From Wenzhouxiangella sp. 15190 (GTDB lineage Bacteria > Pseudomonadota > Gammaproteobacteria > Xanthomonadales > Wenzhouxiangellaceae), in the NCBI RefSeq assembly GCF_003417465.1, contig NZ_QVMV01000032.1, positions 1 through 64,000 on the forward strand: a DNA stretch of 64,000 nt, in the 5' to 3' direction. Numbering within the stretch: the first letter of the stretch is position 1; each line of letters begins with the position of its first letter. Below the pieces are notes generated by a model. That model was not told the DNA's origin. It saw nothing but the letters and a program-made list of their open reading frames with translations, and searched no databases. The translations under genes were made by a program, and so were the position numbers. Shown here in pieces: positions 16,322 through 24,366 of this stretch.

Positions 16322-16792
16322 TCAGCCGAAGGCCAGAAGCAGCGCCAGACAGGAAACACCCAGCGCCAGAAAGGAAACCAACAGCGCCGCCAGCCCAACA
16401 TTGCGACCCCGCCGCCCGTCGCGGCGTGCCTCGCGCAGGCCGCCGAGCGGACTTCCACAGTCGGCCAGCCGATAACCTCTCCGCGGTACGGTCTCGATGA
16501 GCGGTTCGTCAATTCCCAGGCGGTCGAAATGGCGACGGAGGCGAGAAACGATGACCGTCAGCGCGTCCTCGCACACTTCGCCGTCACCCCAGATTGCATC
16601 GAGCAACTCGTTTCTCGAAACCACTTCACCCGGCTTCGATTGCAGCAAGGCGGCGAGAAGCGCCACTTCCCTCGGTGCCAGGTGCCGACTACGCCCGCCT
16701 CGCTCGAGCGTGCGCGAATCGACGTCGAAGTCGATCTGCAATCGCCTCAGCAACGGGTGTTCCATTCCCGATCGTGACCCGGCAACTAGCAC
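16322..16792 (-). CDS. CadC-like winged-helix regulator with C-terminal membrane helix
   Basis: The 156-residue protein has an OmpR/PhoB-type winged helix at residues about 15-108 (LAPREVALLAALLQSKPGEVVSR, DALTVIVSRLRRHF, IETVPRRGYRL, the usual Trans_reg_C end). A basic linker and one hydrophobic helix (NVGLAALLVSFLALGVSCLALLLAFG) reach the very C-terminus. CadC/ToxR proteins continue into a periplasmic sensor domain; here nothing follows the membrane helix. It may sense through the membrane or a partner. GTG at 16792 is preferred to ATG 16765 because GGGAGG lies six bases before it. It is convergent with sua5, with 6 bases between the stops. Confidence 0.75.
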   Translation of the reverse strand: MLVAGSRSGMEHPLLRRLQIDFDVDSRTLERGGRSRHLAPREVALLAALLQSKPGEVVSRNELLDAIWGDGEVCEDALTVIVSRLRRHFDRLGIDEPLIETVPRRGYRLADCGSPLGGLREARRDGRRGRNVGLAALLVSFLALGVSCLALLLAFG

Positions 16793-16986
16793 GCCGCACC
16801 TCCCGAAAACACACTTGAGCGCGTAGACCTTTCCTTTCTAGCGATTTTCGATCGGCACCGCAAGCATTTCGACAGGACAGCTCATGACGCTGCCCCCATG
16901 CTTCAACCACGGCGCGACTGGAAATCGGTACGCCCGCTATCCCCTTGAACCATGACCGGCGATCAGCGGCAACGGAGACTTGATCA

Positions 16987-17702
16987 ATGAAAACGATTCG
17001 GACCATTACCCTAACTGTTCTGCTACTGGGCTGCACCGCTGCAGCCTGGGCCCAGGATCACAGCCGCTCCTGGGAACCCGGCGCCGTCCTGTCCCTGACC
17101 GAAGTCCATGTCAAAGACGGGATGTGGAACGCCTACATCAACGATCTCAAGACCAACTGGCGCCGCAGCCTGGTGTACCCCGCCGCTCATTCTGTAACAT
17201 TCAGCGAGTCGGAAAGTGCTTAGCTGCAAGGCATGTCTCGCAGGCAATGGCCGTAGCCCTTGTCAAGAGACATAACGCCGCAGATGAGCGCTTTCCGGCT
17301 CGCCCTGCGGGAGCGTGCCTGAGCCGAGATTGCGGCGTTGCGCCCCTTGTAAAGGGCTACGGCCATTCACTGCGGGGCGCGCCTTGCACTATCGGCTCAG
17401 GCACGCTCTGAAAGTTGCACAATGAGCGGCGGGGTACACTAGAAGCACAAATCGAAGCGGGCGATGTCCTCGGCTACGGCATGTACGCCGTGGTTTCGCC
17501 GCGCGACGACGAACCCGACCTGATCCTGCGCGTCAGCTTTCCCAACTGGGCCGCCATGGACCGCGGACCGGACTATTTCGAGGAACTGATGAAAAACACT
17601 TTCGGTGGAATGGACGAGGCGCGCGAAGCCGGCATCGAGCGCGGGGAGTTGCGCACCCTGGGTAGCGAAATGATGCTGCGCGAAATCAAGTTCATCGACT
17701 AG
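16987..17702 (+). pseudogene. Small secreted protein gene split by an inverted-repeat element
   Basis: The 5' part (from ATG 16987, preceded by GGAG) encodes a signal peptide (cleavage after AWAQ) and about 40 mature residues (VKDGMWNAYINDLKTNWRRSL). It then enters inserted DNA and stops at 17223. The 3' part (from about 17440 to 17702) continues the same protein in another frame (LEAQIEAGDVLGYGMYAVVS...EMMLREIKFID). Removing 263 bases (17175-17437) would join them in frame as ...NWRRSLVLEAQIEAGDVLGYG. The intact protein would be about 150 residues, of a type usually annotated as hypothetical secreted protein. The gene is inactive unless the two halves function separately. Confidence 0.8.
17173..17439. 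mobile_element. MITE-like 267-bp element with 32-bp terminal inverted repeats
   Basis: The ends GTGTACCCCGCCGCTCATT.. (17173-17204) and its reverse complement (17408-17439) match at 29 of 32 positions. Two further perfect inverted repeats lie inside: AATGGCCGTAGCCCTT (17246-17261 with 17352-17367) and GAGCGTGCCTGAGCCGA (17311-17327 with 17392-17408). The element has no coding sequence for a transposase. It interrupts a protein gene, which shows it is an insertion. Target duplication is ambiguous because GTAC at the ends is itself palindromic. I do not recognise the parent transposon family. Confidence 0.8.
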
Positions 17703-17724
17703 CGGAACAGCTTTTAAAAACAGC

Positions 17725-17747
17725 GCCGCGGGCACCTCGCCCGCGGC
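17725..17747 (+). terminator. Hairpin after the split gene
   Basis: GCCGCGGGC (17725-17733) pairs perfectly with GCCCGCGGC (17739-17747) around a five-base loop. No long T tract follows, so it is a strong hairpin but an imperfect terminator. Confidence 0.45.
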
Positions 17748-17823
17748 CGCATTACGTTCTCGAACAGAGGGTCAGGGCGCCAGCCAAAAGAATCTCGGGT
17801 TTATACTCACGGCGTCCGAAACC

Positions 17824-19132
17824 ATGGGTACCCGCCCTGAGTCAGCCAGAAAAACAACATCGCGATCTTTATCCCGACGCCTTGCGAGCACTGGCTCTCC
17901 TGATTGTCGTATTCGGGCACTGGTTCGCCACCCTGCCACGGATGGCAGGCGGCGAGCTGATTGCCACCGATCACATGCTGCATGCCTGGATCCCAGCTGC
18001 CTTTCTGACCTGGGCCGTTCAGGTTGTGCCTTTGTTCGTATTCGTCTCCGCAGCGGTCGGTACCGACGGCGTGGCCCGGCGCCTGCACCGGGGCCACTCA
18101 CAACTGGAATGGTGGGGAAGCCGCGCACTGCGTCTGGCGCGGCCCACCGTCACCTACCTTGCCGCCCTGACTTTGCTGGTGATCGCCGCCAATTTTAACG
18201 GGGGGCGCTTCCTGGACACGTTCGACGTCTCACTAACCGTCCATCTGTGGTTTCTGATCATGCTGCTGACCGTCCAGGCCCTGTTGCCGCTGAGCGTGGA
18301 AGCCGACCGGCGCTTCGGGCTGGGTGCCGTTATCGCACTGATCGTGCTCGCGGCGACCGTCGACATGCTCCGCGCCGGCGCTTTCTGGCCCACACAATGG
18401 CCCACCCTGGGCGCGCGCGTGACCGGCACCGACGGCGGCATCGGCTGGCTCAACGCGTTCTTCGTCTGGCTGCTGCCGCAACAACTCGGCATCGCCTGGA
18501 AGCGCAGCCGATTCAGGGGGGCCTTCATCGGCCTGCTGCTGGTCATAGTCGGCGCCGCCTGGCTACTCGGCACAGTCATGAGCGGCTATCCCGTCGGCAT
18601 GATCGGCATCGATCTGGAAGGCAACAGCAACATGTTGCCGCCGACGCTGGCGCTGATGGGCGTCATGTGGCTGCAGGTGGGCCTGGTGCTGTTGTGCGAG
18701 CGCCCGGCACGCTGGCTGCTCGACCGGGAGCGCCTAGCCAGCATCGTCGCCTTCCTCGGCGCCTTCGGCATGCCGCTGTATTTGTGGCACAAGCTGGCCG
18801 AACTGCCCGCCGCCTGGCTGGGTGAGCGGATCGGGGCGCCCATCGACGCGGGAACACCCGGCGATCCCGGCTTCTGGAGCGGCCGGCTGTGGTGGATCGG
18901 CCTGTGTTTTCTAATGGTCGTTCCCGTCCTCGCAATCGTGGCCTGGATCGAGATGCAGCGGCAGCGAACCGTGCCACACGCCGAGTCACCCCCCGCGATC
19001 GTCATCGGCGGTCTGGCGCTGTTGCTGGGCCTGGGCTGCGCGCTGGTCATGGGCGCGATGCCGGGCGCGCTGATTGGCCTGGCTGGCGTGGTGCTGGCTT
19101 CGCTGCTGCTTCGCCGGCACTCGCAAGCCTAA
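17824..19132 (+). CDS. Acyltransferase_3-type membrane protein, 5' end apparently frameshifted
   Basis: The main frame (ending 19132) has about 10 membrane segments and the acyltransferase-3 start YPDALRALALLIVVFGHW, followed by VPLFVFVSAAVG and LWFLIMLLTVQALLPL. Such enzymes acylate sugars or lipids at the cytoplasmic membrane. The conserved N-terminus HRDLYPDAL has no start codon in its own frame. ATG 17824 opens a frame (MGTRPESARK) that meets it only if one A is removed from the run of five A at 17850-17854, giving MGTRPESARKQHRDLYPDALRAL. So either a one-base insertion inactivates the gene, slippage at the A run restores it, or the base is a sequencing error. TTG 17882 would truncate the first helix. 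Confidence 0.7.
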
Positions 19133-19155
19133 ACTGCCGCTGGATCGAAGGGTGG

Positions 19156-20478
19156 CTATTGCGACGGGGCAGTCTCGCTCCGGCAGCGAAAATCGCCGTT
19201 GACGCGCTTTTCCAGCGGGATGATGGGAAACTCGCCGGCCAGCTCCGGATCGTCGATGGTGTACTGAACCACGCCACGATCACAATCGGAAAACTCGATG
19301 GTCATGCTGCCGACTTCCACCGATTCCTGTCCGGGCTGAGCGGGGGCGTCGAAATGCCCGCCGGTCGAAGCGTACAGCGGGCCGCTGGCGATATCACCGT
19401 CCACGTCGAGTGAAGCAGTCAGCCAGCGATTGTCGACCGCACCGATCCTGTCGATGCCCTCGGACGAATCGGTGGCAGCCGCGTCGATATAGGTGAACCA
19501 GGCCACGAACAGCAGGTCGGCAAACGGCATGTGGTCGAAAGTCAGGCCCTGCCCGTGCCCGATCAGCGCCTCTTCATCGGCCACCCACTGGCCATCGGCA
19601 TCCAGCGCGAAATCGAAGGCCTGCGGCGTTTGTTCATCGCAGGCCGAAGCGTCGCTGTCGGGGGATTCCTTGCAGTGCGCCACGTAATCGACTTCCATCG
19701 TTGCCTGCTCGAGATCCGGATCGATCGCGCCACCCAGGTTTCCGCCGATGGCGACATTGAGCAGCACGAACATCGGCTCCTCGTAGACCGGGCAGTCACT
19801 GACGTCGTAGCTGCGCATCTGCTCGCCGTCCATGAAGAAGGCAATCTCGTCGGCGCTCCATTCCATGGCGTAGGTATGCCACTCGGTCACGTCGGCTGCG
19901 CCGCCGGGATAGGGAAAGCGGGCTTCGCTGCCGCAGGCGCCCCCGTAATTGTTGAAGAAATTGACAATGTAGGAGCCGGGTTCGTTGGAAAACCACTCCC
20001 ACACGTCGATCTCGGAAGCGCCCGGATTGGGCCAGCCGACGTTGTCGTTGTCGCCCTTGACGGGCTGCTCGTCGATCCGGTTTTCCAGCATCCAGAACGC
20101 GGGCCAGGTGCCGCCCTGGAGATCGTGAAAGCGGATTCGCGCCTCGATCCGGCCGTAGAGGAATTCCCGCTTGTCCTTGCTGTTGATGCGACCCGAGGTC
20201 CAGCTTTTGGGCGTGCCGTTCTGTCCGGGGCAATTTATGTCCTGCCGGCGCGCGATGATCTTGAGCGTGCCGCCGGAGACGTCGTAGTTTCGATCCACTG
20301 ACGAGTCGTCGTCGGTGTAGCACTGGACTTCGTTGTTGTAGTTGGCGGCGGTCTGGGCCGTCCAGTTGTCCCAGTTCACGCCTTCGCCATCGAAGCGATC
20401 GATCCACTCGAGCTGCCAGCCTGCCGACGCCGAGGCGGCAAGCGAAAGCCCGACGCCAATCAATAGAATTCTGACCAT
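19156..20478 (-). CDS. Secreted glycoside hydrolase family 16 beta-glucanase
   Basis: The 440-residue protein has a signal peptide (to ASASAG) and a GH16 catalytic domain at about 20-275, with the nucleophile/acid-base motif EIDVWE (E156, D158, E161). GH16 landmarks include YNNEVQCYTDD, SGRINSKDKREFLYGRIEARI and GGTWPAFWML. It should cleave beta-1,3- or mixed beta-1,3/1,4-glucans such as laminarin outside the cell. Residues 280-440 form an extra, Asp-rich domain with regularly spaced acidic residues that I do not recognise. It may bind carbohydrate. It is convergent with the acyltransferase gene. Confidence 0.9.
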   Translation of the reverse strand: MVRILLIGVGLSLAASASAGWQLEWIDRFDGEGVNWDNWTAQTAANYNNEVQCYTDDDSSVDRNYDVSGGTLKIIARRQDINCPGQNGTPKSWTSGRINSKDKREFLYGRIEARIRFHDLQGGTWPAFWMLENRIDEQPVKGDNDNVGWPNPGASEIDVWEWFSNEPGSYIVNFFNNYGGACGSEARFPYPGGAADVTEWHTYAMEWSADEIAFFMDGEQMRSYDVSDCPVYEEPMFVLLNVAIGGNLGGAIDPDLEQATMEVDYVAHCKESPDSDASACDEQTPQAFDFALDADGQWVADEEALIGHGQGLTFDHMPFADLLFVAWFTYIDAAATDSSEGIDRIGAVDNRWLTASLDVDGDIASGPLYASTGGHFDAPAQPGQESVEVGSMTIEFSDCDRGVVQYTIDDPELAGEFPIIPLEKRVNGDFRCRSETAPSQ

Positions 20479-20648
20479 GATGACAACGCTGTCTCTTAGA
20501 CCAGCCGCTAAGATAATCCATCAGACCGGCACGCGTCCATCGCGACGAAGCCATCGAGAACGAGCTGGGAGGCATCCTTCCCCGCTACGTTGGTTGCGCC
20601 GGGCCCAACGACCACCCGGTCGGGACCGCGAGCGCGGCCGCTCGCCGC

Positions 20649-21281
20649 TCAATCGCTTCGTTCGGCCCGTCGACGCAGTGCCAATGCCAGCAACAGCATG
20701 AATGCAGGCGCGGTGATTCCCCAGGGAAACGCCAGCATCAGCAGGCCGTGCGAAAAAACAGGATAGAAATAAACGATGCCGATCAACGGCGTCGTGAGTA
20801 CGTGCGCCATCAAGGCAATCCGGACCCAGCGCTCGAATCCGATTTGGCCGAAAGCCGGAATCGCAAACAGCGCCGCCAGGCCCATGGCGATATAGCCCAC
20901 CGCGTCATAGTTCCAGAACATAGAATGCGGCGACTGTTCCAGAACCCGGACGACCGAAGCCTCCCCTGCAACCTGCGCCGGAATGACTGTCGCCAGCTGA
21001 ACGACGTAATTGGCGATTACGAATACAGCATAGATGACGGTGAAGCTCAGCGCTGCGTGTGTCCAGAAACGCTTTTCGGGTTCGGTCAGGTAATGCAGCG
21101 CCAACATCATGAGTAAGAACGGCACCACGATGGACAGTGAGGTCGCATAGATGAGAACGGCATCCAGCGGAAAGGCTGTCAGGCCAAGCAGTTGCATACA
21201 TTGGACGACAAGAAAGGCGAGGGTCGCCGCAGCGGCACCAAGCCCCGACCAGTACCCTACTTTGCTGACTCTTACCGCCAT
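20649..21281 (-). CDS. Hypothetical membrane protein with six predicted helices
   Basis: The 210-residue product starts at an ATG preceded by AGGGAAA. Hydrophobic segments alternate with short loops (LAFLVVQCMQLLG, IVVPFLLMMLALHYL, FTVIYAVFVIANYVVQL, VGYIAMGLAALFAIPAFG, IALMAHVLTTPLIGIVYFY, AFMLLLALAL). No cofactor, metal or transport motif is evident and I cannot place it in a named family. It stands alone between the glucanase and decayed membrane genes. Confidence 0.7.
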   Translation of the reverse strand: MAVRVSKVGYWSGLGAAAATLAFLVVQCMQLLGLTAFPLDAVLIYATSLSIVVPFLLMMLALHYLTEPEKRFWTHAALSFTVIYAVFVIANYVVQLATVIPAQVAGEASVVRVLEQSPHSMFWNYDAVGYIAMGLAALFAIPAFGQIGFERWVRIALMAHVLTTPLIGIVYFYPVFSHGLLMLAFPWGITAPAFMLLLALALRRRAERSD

Positions 21282-21354
21282 GATGAGTTTTCCCTAATGG
21301 GCTCGTGTCCAATGCAAGCAAGACTTCTAAACGAGCCGGGCTTAAACCGTCACT

Positions 21355-21642
21355 CTATTCAAACATCAGTGCGACGGCAATAATCATGCGACCACTCCTA
21401 TCCCCGGGACTTTCCAGTAACTGTGTCAGTCCGATCATGTCACGGAACAAATACACAAATGCAATTGCCAGGACCAAATACAGGAATGGAATCAGGATCC
21501 GTTCCAGGCTCCCGGGCCCCTCGGCTAATGAGATGTGCTCACTCCGATCACGAGCATGCTCTATATAGGCTATACACGTAGCCAGTAAAATAATCGGGCG
21601 AATGCATAGCTTCATCACACCAACTGCGACAGTGAGGGGCAC
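21355..21642 (-). CDS. Small hypothetical membrane protein
   Basis: A 95-residue frame starts at GTG 21642, six bases after the stop of the broken gene upstream. It contains two hydrophobic stretches (IRPIILLATCIAYI and ILIPFLYLVLAIAFVYLF). It may be a separate small protein in an operon with the upstream remnant, or the C-terminal part of one larger decayed membrane protein. The low-GC sequence and weak coding look make me unsure it is functional. Confidence 0.4.
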   Translation of the reverse strand: MPLTVAVGVMKLCIRPIILLATCIAYIEHARDRSEHISLAEGPGSLERILIPFLYLVLAIAFVYLFRDMIGLTQLLESPGDRSGRMIIAVALMFE

Positions 21643-21648
21643 ACCAGC

Positions 21649-22067
21649 CTAGAGATAAGCGGCATAGACCCAATTCTCAGCCTCGAATGCATCGACCATG
21701 CTCAGGAAGAAAATGGCAGCGATGTAGGTACCGATCCCTACAATCCAGCACAGAACGCTGTATGCCGCGCGCAGGCGAAACTCCAGGCGAGAAAAACCAG
21801 GTTGATTCCCAGTTCTGCCAGATCGTCGTCGCTCTCCCAGACCTCGGGAGGAATCCAGCCCAGAAACTGCACCCAGACGTAATACATGATTCCGATTGCC
21901 ACCCACTGCAGCGCAGAGAAGACCAGGATCTCCTTCTCCTCGAGAATCAGAGAGACTGCAGACCGCACGAGGCGGGCATCCCGCTTCCAGAAACTGTCCG
22001 CCGACGCGGCAGAACGCGCTTCACGGAATTTGCAATCACTGGCAAGCTCGTCCGCGACGAAACTCAA
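21649..22067 (-). pseudogene. Membrane protein gene broken by a frameshift
   Basis: The 5' part (from 22067) reads FWKRDARLVRSAVSLILEEKEILVF..., with helices LQWVAIGIMYYVWVQFLG and LGINLVFLAWSF. It then loses sense. From about 21775 the next frame continues with another plausible helix (YSVLCWIVGIGTYIAAIFFLSMVDAFEAENWVYAAYL) and stops at 21649. A single indel near 21770-21785 joins them into about 139 residues. The start resembles DUF6159-like membrane proteins, but that is a weak impression. Together with the split gene and the frameshifted acyltransferase it marks 17-22 kb as a decaying stretch. Confidence 0.6.
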
Positions 22068-22241
22068 TCGACCGCCACTGATTTAATGTTCGCTTTCGGA
22101 ATTCTCGATCGTCATTCATGCCCAGGTGGGGTTCCCTCAGCGGCAGAGCATTACCAAACGTTGTCCATCCTGCACTGTCGAGATTTGCGCACTGGCGGAC
22201 GCCCGACTACGATTGATACGGGCGTCTTTTCATCACAGTCC

Positions 22242-23306
22242 ATGGCTCGACAGCAGGTCAGAATCGCGCACACCGAAGACGGCGTTCGGCTGGCCTGGTC
22301 GCGCGTCGGCGCGGGGCCGACGCTGCTCAAGGCGGCCAACTGGTTGACGCACCTGCAATACGACTGGGAAAGCCCGGTCTGGCGTCACTGGATGGAATTC
22401 CTCGCCGGCCACTTCTCATTCGTGCGCTACGACGAACGCGGCTGCGGCATGTCGGACTGGCAGGTCGACGATGTCTCCGAAGATAACTGGCTCAGTGACA
22501 TGGAATGCGTGGCCAAGGCGGCGGAGATCGACGAGCCGGCCATTCTGCTCGGCATTTCACAGGGAGCGGTCACGGTCATCCGCTATGCCGTCGAGCATCC
22601 CGAACGGGTTTCGAAACTGATCCTCTACGGCGGCTACGGCCTGGGATGGGGACAGCGGGGCGGTCGCGAAGACGAGCATTTCCATGCCGTTCTCGAAATG
22701 ATTCGGCTCGGCTGGGGCAGCGATAACCCCGTTTTTCGCCAGACCTTTACCTCGCGCTTCCTGCCCGAGGGCACGCACGAACAGATGGACTGGTTCAACG
22801 AGCTGTGCCGCAGGACCGTGTCGCCGGACAAGGCACTGCCTCTGATCGAAGCCCGCGGCGGCGTGGACATTCGCCACCTGCTCGACAAGGTCCGGGTTCC
22901 CACGCTGGTACTGCACGCACGCGGAGACGAAGTCGTGCCTTTCGCGGAGGGTCAGCGACTGGCAGGCGAAATTCCGGGCGCGCGGTTCGTCGAATTGGAC
23001 TCGCGCAACCACGTGCTCCAGGCCGATGAACCGGCCTGGGAGGCGTTCAAGCAGGCCGTCCTCGATTTCTCGGGCGTGACCTACGCCGATGAACCGTCTC
23101 CGGACGATCGCCTTTCAACGCGCGAACGCCAGATCCTCGATGTCCTGGCCCGGGGGGTCTCCAACAAGGAAATCGCGAGAACGCTTTACATCAGCGAAAA
23201 AACGGTTCGCAACCACCTCTCCAGCGTCTACCGGAAGATGGGCGTTCACAGTCGCACCCAGGCGATCGTCAAGGCCGGCCGCATGACCCGGTCGGGACAG
23301 GATTGA
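22242..23306 (+). CDS. Alpha/beta hydrolase fused to a LuxR-type HTH
   Basis: The 354-residue protein combines two domains. Residues 1-280 form an alpha/beta hydrolase with nucleophile elbow GISQG (Ser106), a later Asp in HARGDEVVPF and His in LDSRNHVLQ, so the triad looks complete. Residues about 290-350 form a GerE/LuxR DNA-binding domain (LSTRERQILDVLARGVSNKEIARTLYISEKTVRNHLSSVYRKM). Such fusions are thought to sense a small ester or lactone and act on transcription. ATG 22242 is chosen as the last Met before the conserved start. It lies 127 bases upstream of the MddA-like gene, with two palindromes between them, so it probably controls that gene. Confidence 0.85.
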   Translation: MARQQVRIAHTEDGVRLAWSRVGAGPTLLKAANWLTHLQYDWESPVWRHWMEFLAGHFSFVRYDERGCGMSDWQVDDVSEDNWLSDMECVAKAAEIDEPAILLGISQGAVTVIRYAVEHPERVSKLILYGGYGLGWGQRGGREDEHFHAVLEMIRLGWGSDNPVFRQTFTSRFLPEGTHEQMDWFNELCRRTVSPDKALPLIEARGGVDIRHLLDKVRVPTLVLHARGDEVVPFAEGQRLAGEIPGARFVELDSRNHVLQADEPAWEAFKQAVLDFSGVTYADEPSPDDRLSTRERQILDVLARGVSNKEIARTLYISEKTVRNHLSSVYRKMGVHSRTQAIVKAGRMTRSGQD

Positions 23307-23314
23307 CGCGTGAT

Positions 23315-23360
23315 TGGGACAAATGTCCCAGGCGAGCGATCCAACATCGCCCAATTGGGC
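23315..23360. promoter_or_regulatory. Two perfect palindromes between the LuxR fusion and the methyltransferase gene
   Basis: TGGGACAAATGTCCCA (23315-23330) and GCCCAATTGGGC (23349-23360) are both perfect dyads within 46 bases. They sit 75-120 bases before the methyltransferase ATG, where an activator or repressor would bind. No T tract follows, so they are not obvious terminators. Confidence 0.5.
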
Positions 23361-23433
23361 CGCCTGCCCCATTGCCCGCATGCATCACCCCGCCTAGCGT
23401 GAATTCCATTCTTGAAGGAATGGAGATTACGCC

Positions 23434-24246
23434 ATGCAACGCATTGCCATCCTGCTTTTCGGTCTGGTTACCTATGCCGTCTTTTTCGGCACGTTTCTTT
23501 ACCTGATCGCCTTCGTCGGCAATCTTCAGCAAACCGCGCTCGTGCAGTGGCTACCCTGGTTACCCGACCTGGTACCGCATTCGATCGACGCCGGACGGCC
23601 TACCGGCCCCGTGGTCCTGGCTGTTGGCGTCAACCTGGGCCTGATCGCCTTGTTCGGGCTGCAACACAGTGTCATGGCGCGCATCGGCTTCAAGGACTGG
23701 CTGCAGAAGCGGCTGCCGGCCTCCGCCGAGCGCAGCGTTTATGTCCTGCTGGCCAGCTTGATGCTGATGCTGCTGTTCTGGCAATGGCGGCCAATTCCGG
23801 AAGTGCTTTGGTCGGCCGGGTCCGGCATTGGGCAGGTCATTGGCTGGATTCTGTTCGCCGGAGGTTTCGCCATGGTGCTCGTGGCCACGTTCCTGATAGA
23901 CCATTTCGACCTGTTCGGACTCAAGCAGGTGTGGCACCAGTTCGTTGGAACGAGGCCTGAACCGCCCCGCTTCGTTACACCGTTGTTCTATCGCCTGGTG
24001 CGTCACCCACTCTATCTGGGCTTCATCCTCGCTTTCTGGGGCGGACCCGTCATGACCGTCGGCGGCCTGCTGTTCGCCGCGGCCATGACCAGCTATATCC
24101 TGATCGCCATCCAGTTCGAGGAAAAGGACCTGGTCCACTACCTCGGATCCGATTACGAAGATTACCGGCAGCGCGTGCCGATGCTGGTTCCGGGACTGAA
24201 GCGACGGCCGGCTTCGACGGCCGATAACAGAGGGGTCGTCCACTAG
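23434..24246 (+). CDS. mddA: MddA-like membrane S-methyltransferase
   Basis: The 270-residue protein has about six membrane helices and the C-terminal signature of the isoprenylcysteine methyltransferase/NnrU group: RLVRHPLYLGFILAFW (RHP-x-Y SAM-binding region) and QFEEKDLVHYLGSDYEDYRQRVPMLVPG. Length and the ending match methanethiol S-methyltransferase MddA, which converts methanethiol to dimethyl sulfide with SAM. Related members methylate other thiols or lipids, so the substrate is not proven. GAATGGAG precedes the ATG. A LuxR-type regulator gene lies directly upstream. Confidence 0.7.
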   Translation: MQRIAILLFGLVTYAVFFGTFLYLIAFVGNLQQTALVQWLPWLPDLVPHSIDAGRPTGPVVLAVGVNLGLIALFGLQHSVMARIGFKDWLQKRLPASAERSVYVLLASLMLMLLFWQWRPIPEVLWSAGSGIGQVIGWILFAGGFAMVLVATFLIDHFDLFGLKQVWHQFVGTRPEPPRFVTPLFYRLVRHPLYLGFILAFWGGPVMTVGGLLFAAAMTSYILIAIQFEEKDLVHYLGSDYEDYRQRVPMLVPGLKRRPASTADNRGVVH

Positions 24247-24321
24247 TCCGTACCAGCACAAATGTGTTGCGGGCACGGTCGCCAGGCTGCGACTAGGCTG
24301 TAGCTGTAATCACGAACTCGG

Positions 24322-24350
24322 CCCCGGAATGCGCGACCTGCATTCCGGGG
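24322..24350. terminator. Bidirectional hairpin between convergent genes
   Basis: CCCCGGAATGC (24322-24332) pairs perfectly over 11 bases with GCATTCCGGGG (24340-24350). It lies between two convergent genes, but neither side has a clear T tract. Confidence 0.5.
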
Positions 24351-24366
24351 CGGGGCGCAAGGGAAA

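Noticed and set aside
16980-17411. 143-codon frame running across the inverted-repeat element
   Set aside because: It overlaps the signal-peptide gene in another frame and reads through the element. It has no family resemblance.
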